Source of the DNA: Diatrype stigma
Lineage: Eukaryota; Ascomycota; Sordariomycetes; Xylariales; Diatrypaceae
Length of the DNA stretch: 64,000 nt
Assembly: GCA_022225965.2 (NCBI GenBank)
Contig: JAKJXP020000018.1
Coordinates: forward strand, 62,001 to 126,000
Reading direction: 5' to 3'
Position 1 is the stretch's first letter; each line of letters begins with the position of its first letter. The translations under genes and the position numbers were made by a program. The notes under the pieces were generated by a model, which worked only from the letters and a program-made list of their open reading frames with translations, did no database searches and was not told where the DNA came from. Of the stretch, positions 58,467-64,000 are shown in pieces.

Positions 58467-60577
58467 ATGCACAGACGGCACCTCTCTTCCCTTATTATAC
58501 TAGCCCAGAATCTGTTGTCTCTAGCAGATATAGTGTCGTATAGTTGGGATGTAACTTGGGTTAGTGGCTCCCCGGATGGGTTTGCGAGACCAATAATAGG
58601 TATAAACGGGAGGTGGCCATGCCCTGTGATCGAGGCGAATGTAGGTGATACCATCGTGGTACACCTGACGAACCTGCTGGGGAACGAGACCTCTGGCATT
58701 CACTTCCATGGAGTCAACCAGATCGACTCGCCGGAGATGGACGGCTCCACTGGCGTTTCTCAATGTCCGTGTCCACCGAATAAGACTATGAGTTATAGCT
58801 TCCTCGTAAGTGATAACATGCGTAGATTATTTGCTCACAAGGGGTCTTATACAGCTCGCTGACTGGATACTGGGTAGGCCGATGCGCCGGGGACATATTG
58901 GTGTATGTTCAACTCAACCCGGGACTTTTTATCAAAAGACTAATAACAAACGGTATAGGGCACTCGCATAACCTAGGACAATATCCCGATGGCCTTCGTG
59001 GCCCAATTGTTATTCATGACCCTAAAGACCCCTATATCGACGAATATGACGAAGACATCCTTCTTACCGTTTCTGATTGGTGCGTCGCCGCCCCGAGCCA
59101 TGGCCAGGTGTAGGCAATGCCGTATAATTTCTCACAATGTTGCCAGGTACCACACGCAGACCCCCCAGCTGGTCTCGACGATGATCGTCCCGAACAACAC
59201 AGGATTTGTACCGCCGAGGCCCGATTCCGTTATCGTGGACGAGGGCGGTACCGGCCACATACCCGTGGAGGCCGGCAAGACCTACCGTTTCCGCGTGATC
59301 AACTTCTCGGCCCTCACCTCCAGTTTCCTCCACATCAAGTCTTTGGACATGCATGTCATCATGACCGATGCCTCGTACGTGAAGAAGCAAGTCGCTTCCG
59401 TGCTCCGGATCTCCCCCGCGGAGCGCTACGATTTTCTCGTCACGATCGACGAAGAGCAAGAAGACAACATCCCCTTCCTGTTCGCCCTGGACAGCAACCC
59501 AGACTACACGGCGGGCAACACCACGTTCCGCTTCAACTTCACCGGGCAGCTGGTGGTGGATCCCGACGGGGACCTCAGCCAGACCGACCTGGTGGTGCTG
59601 CCCTTCGAGCCCCTGGACGAGACCCAGCTCGAAGCCTACGACGGCCTGGAGGCCTACGGCCCCGTCACCAAGCACTGGGTGCTGGACTTCGACTTCTGCC
59701 TCGACAGCAACGGCCTGCCCCGCTCCTGCTTCAACTCCACCACCTACATCCCCCAGCGCGTGCCGACGCTGTACTCGGCGGCCTCGCTGGGGCGCCCCGA
59801 CAACGCCAACGCGGCCGCGTACGGGCAGGTCAACCCCTTCATCGTCGAGTACGGCGACGTGGTCGAGATCGTCGTCAACAACCACGACATCGCCATCCAC
59901 CCCTTCCACCTGCACGGGCACAAGTTCCAGGTGATCGAGCGCCCAGCGAGCAACGCGGGCAACTGGAGCGGCGCCTCCACCGACCCCGCGTCGCCGGCGC
60001 CGCCGCGCAAGGACACCATCGCCATCCAGCCCCAGTCGTACGCCGTGCTGCGCGTCGTCGCCGACAACCCGGGCGTCTGGCTCTTCCACTGCCACATCGA
60101 GTGGCACGTCGAGATGGGCCTGACCGCCACCCTGATCGAGGCCCCCGACCGCCTCGCCGCCTTCGACATCCCCGCGGACCACCTCGACGCCTGCCGCACC
60201 ATGGGAATCCCGACGGCCGGAAATGCCGCGGGAAATGCCGTGTGGGACGATACCAATGGCTTTCTTACCCTGCCGCCTACCAGTTACATTGGGTAAGTCC
60301 TCCCGTCTCCCCCGCCCTTTGATCTCTCTATCATGACGCCTGAAGACCGTGTATTTCAATAGAGTGAACGCCGCTGATCTCTCTTGCGTCGTTAATCAAC
60401 AGTGCGGTGTGGCCTGCCCCCGGGCCGATTTCCGATAGCGGTGGCAGTACCAAGAGCAAGAACAAAAGGCACGAGATATTGACCAATGAGCGCGAGATAC
60501 GCAGGGAAAAGGGGTGGGTGAGGAGGCGGCCCGGTGGTAAGGCTGGAACCGGGTTTCCGATACTACCTCTAGACTGA
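58467..60577 (+). CDS. Multicopper oxidase, Fet3/laccase-like, 601 aa
   Basis: Model join(58467..58805,58878..58902,58959..59079,59147..60292,60403..60577); introns of 72, 56, 67 and 110 nt; exon 2 is just 25 nt. Signal peptide about residues 1-20. All copper ligands are visible: HFHG (79-82), WHSH (122-125), HPFHLHGH (413-420) and HCHIEWH (476-482), with Leu487 at the axial type-1 position. Three cupredoxin domains are in the usual order. Overall it resembles yeast Fet3 (for example WYH after domain 1), but acidic residues used for iron binding in Fet3 (the AEPIP segment) are replaced here by GFVPPRP, and no ferric permease gene is beside it. The C-terminus is basic ([10 protein letters not shown]...RRRPGG) without a membrane helix. 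A different last acceptor (after 60362) would end the protein about 36 residues earlier. Confidence 0.9.
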
Positions 60578-61651
60578 TGGGACCAGCTGGGATGGTGGAA
60601 ATAATGTCTTTTATTTTATTCTTATTCCGTTTATTTGTGGTAATGACGCATATGATAGGAGGAAAAGTTATGAGTAATGCTAGTTTCGGACTGTGTCGAA
60701 GTAAAAATCTCCACGGCTAATTTGGAATCTTTAATGATGATAAAGTCACACCAGAGAGAAGAAGGGATAAGATCTGGGTAGCTCACCTGTCTTGTATCTA
60801 TCATATATCACTTGCCATCATCCACGGCAGAGATCCACCACCTGCTCGTTCCACAGTGACACTACATCGATTCACAGGGGGCAGCACCACAGATAGCTCA
60901 TGTGATCACCTCTTTGCTACCGTGGCTGGGTAAGTCTGGCGTCAATCCCGCTTCCTGGTGCTCGCGACCCCGTATTCTGCCACGCCGGTGACGATGATGG
61001 ACCTGTCTCTCCGCCCTAACCACTCGGGTTCCCTGGGTCCATCGTCCCGCCTCTGTCGCCCTGTTCTTTCGGGGTGTTTCAGGCCGTGCTACTGGATCGA
61101 TCGAATGGTTGTGCCGTCGGGGAAACCTCGTCTCAGCCGCAGTGGACTGAGCACAAGAGCGGGCCGGAGATGGGCCTCGCTGGGCGTCGTCAAGATGCCA
61201 CGCCCCAGGACAGTAGAAAGGTGAAGCCACGGTAGTTATGACGCAACTATCTAGAGATCGATCCTGAAGGTTGCATACGGCCGAAAATGGTTGCTTTGTG
61301 CCTACCTACCCAAGCGGTTGCGATCGAACCCGACTGGTGACTAAGACAAGGAGAGCATCCGAGGCCCGGTAGCACGCATTTCTTCTCGTTTGAAAGCCAA
61401 GAGATATGCAGCCTGCGTGGTCTTTATGTGTGAGAGTTGCGGCTGGTATTGAAGGAGGGCTCCTGGAGTGCTACCCTCGCTGTATGCGAGTTTCGGCCGA
61501 TGAGGAGCTACCAGGACGGGAGATGCCACGGTGACCGAAATACCGTCTGGATGACCTCCTCGCTAAGGACGGGCCAACATTGGCAGCATGGGACAGGAGG
61601 TATTCTACGCACGTTACCCCTACATCATCGTAGAGGAAGTCATTATGAGGG

Positions 61652-61746
61652 ATGTACGGAGGTAGCGGCCAAAGGTCTGCGGACACTCTTCTACCACTGT
61701 CCTTTGGTGGTAGAGTGTCCGCAGACTTTTGGCCGCTCCCTTACAT
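61652..61746. mobile_element. Palindromic MITE-like element
   Basis: Two arms of about 38 bp (ATGTACGGAGGTAGCGGCCA... and its near reverse complement ending ...TGGCCGCTCCCTTACAT) surround a loop of about 20 bp. Within the arms the segment GTCTGCGGACACTCT is perfectly inverted. TA lies at matching places at both ends (61655-61656, 61742-61743). The whole can fold into one long hairpin. It has the form of a miniature inverted-repeat transposable element, perhaps mobilised by a TA-targeting transposase; the TIR sequence differs from that of the large transposon here. Confidence 0.65.
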
Positions 61747-63687
61747 AGGTACCGTATCGAGCACATATCAGAGAGTTAGAAGGTATCTACGCTACAATAC
61801 CCAAGAAAATATCATGTTCGTATTGCACTCCTACGAAATCATAGAGATTATCATACAGGTTTATGAGATCTGCCAACAAGTATGGACATCCGATCTGCGT
61901 AACCTGACCAACGCTATGTATGCGTGATGTAGTCAAAATGAACCTTCAACAGCAAGTAATGCGAGAAGCCGCGATATGCACTTAACTTGGAAGGCACACC
62001 GTCCTTCAACGGTCCATTTTGGGTAGGATTCCTCCAGGATGATGGATTATGGCACCCCGACTATGAAAGGATGCAATCGTCATTCAACATGAGTCCGCAT
62101 ATGAATAGCATCGAAGGAATACGGCGGATCCGGATACTTGGGACGTGGCTGATCTGGTGTCCGAGGGATCGCTGCACTGTTAAGCTTCCGGGAAAGTCAT
62201 GTACAATTTTGGAATGGCATGATTCAACAGACATGGCATGGGATAGGCATAGCATAGGTATGAACGTAACAGCGGGTAGCCCGCCCACTTACATGAGTGG
62301 TGTTTCGCTAAGCATACCAGTAGAAAGACAGGAGTCCCCTCGCTCTGTTCGTTGAGTTCCCTAGTCACATGACAAGCGCCATCTTCACTTATACGAGCTG
62401 CATGTTGATACTTAGATTGATGAACGTCACAACTGTGACCGAAAGGAATGTTGTTGGAAGATTTGGCCTAATATAATTGCAGTGTTCGGATCCACAACAG
62501 CTCACCTCAGTTACATCTCGTTGACGTTACAAGTGTCATTGCCCTTGCCGCGGTATCTTCCCCAGTCGGGGTGTATTACAAACAGCCGTAAGGCCTCGCC
62601 TGGGGAGTCGATCAGGGGATTCGTACTTCCCTCGACACTGACGATAACGGAGCTCCGGTCCAGCCGTTCTGTAGCAATGACAACGACGGGCATTGTGTTG
62701 CTACTTCGTCTCACTAGAAATACCGGAAGCGTAGGCAGCAAGATAGGGAGCAATCAGGTGGCTGCCGAAGATGCGCCACGACGGTAGGTAGGGAGTACAT
62801 ACGCCCGAAGTTGGGGATAGCTTATAAATGGCGAGCTTGTGTGTGAAGCCCTGCAGCGGCCGCAGTGGACGGGAAACGCTGTGGGGAACCTCAAGCAGAG
62901 GTGGCTCTTCGCGATGGAGATGGCGGCGCTTCCGCCACGCCAGGGTGATCGGCTCAGTGGCCAGGTTCACCCTGTGGGAGGCCGAGGGCGTGCATTAGGT
63001 AGGGGAAAGTTCTACAGCTGAGGGCAGATATGGGGGGTGGGTTGTTTAGCCTTTCCATGACTCAGCTGGGAGGGAATGTCATATAATCGCCGTGCCGAGA
63101 ATCGTTCGAGCGATAGGTAGTAACACGAGCACGGCGGCGAGATGTGGAGGTTGCGGTGGAGGGCGAAGCCTCCGCAAGGCGCAAACATGTCTGTACTATG
63201 TAGTACAGAGTCCAGACTACTAGGCCTGCCCATTTCCCTGTAGGTACTGAGCAAGATGAAACTCTAGCTGGATTCGTCATTTAACACCAAGAGGCGAATA
63301 TAAGCTTACTAGAAGTGAGCTTTGACATCGGATCGTATCTAATCTTGAAGGCATTTGACATGTGAATGAAGTCTTTGCTTACATGGCTTATCACGACGGC
63401 GGAGTTAGAGATAGAGATGAGTTGGCTATCGTTGGTAGAAATCACATCCTCGCTATCCAATCGCGGAGCAAAGTATAGTAGTAACTAACGACCGAGGCTG
63501 AGATGTCAGACTGGTGCACCCAGACGTATAATGTATACTTAATGTAAGGGATGGGAAGGGATTGTATTAATAAACTCAGTAGAAATAACAAACCACAGAA
63601 GAATCAGGCCAGTCCGTGAGAATAAAGTTTGGAACCAGTTGCTATGCAGAACCCACGGGGTGGTAGCATACAAGGCGTCAGCGGTAG

Positions 63688-63736
63688 CCATGCCCTACCA
63701 TTGCCCTGCCATGCCCTGCCATGCCCTGCCATGCCC
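63688..63736. repeat. Minisatellite, 10-bp unit CATGCCCTGC
   Basis: Five imperfect head-to-tail copies. The first copies differ (CATGCCCTAC, CATTGCCCTGC), the last three are identical. Confidence 0.85.
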
Positions 63737-63898
63737 CAGCCTTCCAGGGCTGTCAGGGGTAGTAATGCTAGTAGCTAGGGGCATTTTAGTGCACAGGTAC
63801 GTACGTAGTGGTGCTGTATTGTACTACAACATCTCAACTGCTAACTTTGCTAGCGCTTCGTCTTTACGCCGTCTCATTCAACCACTTCAAACAACCAA

Positions 63899-64000
63899 AT
63901 GGATCACAGCATTAAGCGACGTGCCTTGTCAACATGTATTCCGGCGAATCATAAGCCAGAAACAAACATTCCTGAAAATGGGTTTTACTGTCTACTGCTC
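63899..64000 (+). CDS. Possible start of a gene cut by the window end
   Basis: ATG at 63899 in a good context (ACCAAATGG) opens a frame that runs 34 codons to the end of the window without a stop (begins MDHSIKRRALST). A CT-rich leader with CAA repeats precedes it, as is common in fungal genes. No motif is visible in so short a piece, so this may be chance. Confidence 0.25.
   Translation, partial: MDHSIKRRALSTCIPANHKPETNIPENGFYCLLL

Larger units (their letters stand above)
60578..63898. other. 3.3-kb gene-poor region
   Basis: No gene is recognised; frames of up to 122 codons lack motifs and credible splicing. It contains a compact palindromic element (61652-61746) and a 10-bp minisatellite (63688-63736), listed separately. 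Confidence 0.5.

Noticed and set aside
59064..60359. Long open frames (431 codons on minus, 401 codons in another plus frame) across the oxidase
   Set aside because: Both are shadows caused by the high GC third positions of the multicopper oxidase, whose own frame has all copper-ligand motifs.
1..64000. CRISPR arrays, bacterial operons, rRNA or intact tRNA genes
   Set aside because: The DNA is fungal nuclear; no spaced palindromic repeats, no rRNA-like blocks and no complete tRNA cloverleaf were found.

Overview
This is nuclear DNA of a filamentous ascomycete (Pezizomycotina), most likely a Sordariomycete. The evidence is short introns (about 45-180 nt) with GTRNGT donors and CTRAY branch points, fungal-type proteins (Rad52, a Ste7/MEK2-class MAPKK, Spt6, an Osh3-type oxysterol-binding protein, CAZymes), and a long AT-rich block that looks like the product of repeat-induced point mutation (RIP). 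Species cannot be resolved from the sequence. Exon joins were worked out by hand from splice signals, frame and family conservation, without transcript data.

Left arm (1-22715). A low-complexity orphan ORF (1361-2287) is followed by RAD52 (minus, 3 exons), a secreted GH43 arabinan-active glycosidase (minus, 3 exons), a secreted epoxide-hydrolase-like alpha/beta hydrolase (minus, 2 exons), a small F-box-like protein (minus), a long coiled-coil protein (minus, 3 exons), a HAD phosphatase (plus, 3 exons) and the mating/filamentation MAPKK (minus, 4 exons). About 3 kb without a recognisable gene follows.

Middle (22716-40403). A 17.7 kb AT-rich island is resolved here as three nested transposons. 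The outermost is a pogo/Fot1-like DNA transposon with 87-bp terminal inverted repeats and TA target duplications. Inside its transposase gene sits a Ty3/gypsy LTR retrotransposon (226-bp LTRs, AAAGA target duplication). Inside that element's RNase H region sits a second Ty3/gypsy element (185-bp LTRs, ATAAG target duplication). All are riddled with stops and C-to-T/G-to-A changes, some at catalytic codons, so none looks functional. A tRNA-like Pol III motif lies just before the 3' LTR of the middle element.

Right arm (40404-64000). SPT6 starts only 482 bp after the transposon edge. It is followed by an Osh3-type lipid-transfer protein (GOLD, PH, FFAT, ORD), a secreted CE12 rhamnogalacturonan acetylesterase, a TMEM19/DUF92 membrane protein whose first splice junctions are puzzling, and a secreted or surface Fet3-like multicopper oxidase. 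The last 3.4 kb holds a compact palindromic element (MITE-like), a minisatellite and perhaps the first codons of another gene.

The genes do not form an operon or an obvious secondary-metabolite cluster. Housekeeping and signalling genes (RAD52, STE7-type MAPKK, SPT6, OSH3-type, DUF92) alternate with secreted plant-wall or redox enzymes (GH43, CE12, multicopper oxidase, alpha/beta hydrolase). GH43 and CE12 could both act on rhamnogalacturonan-I pectin. The most unusual structure is the exactly resolvable three-deep transposon nest.
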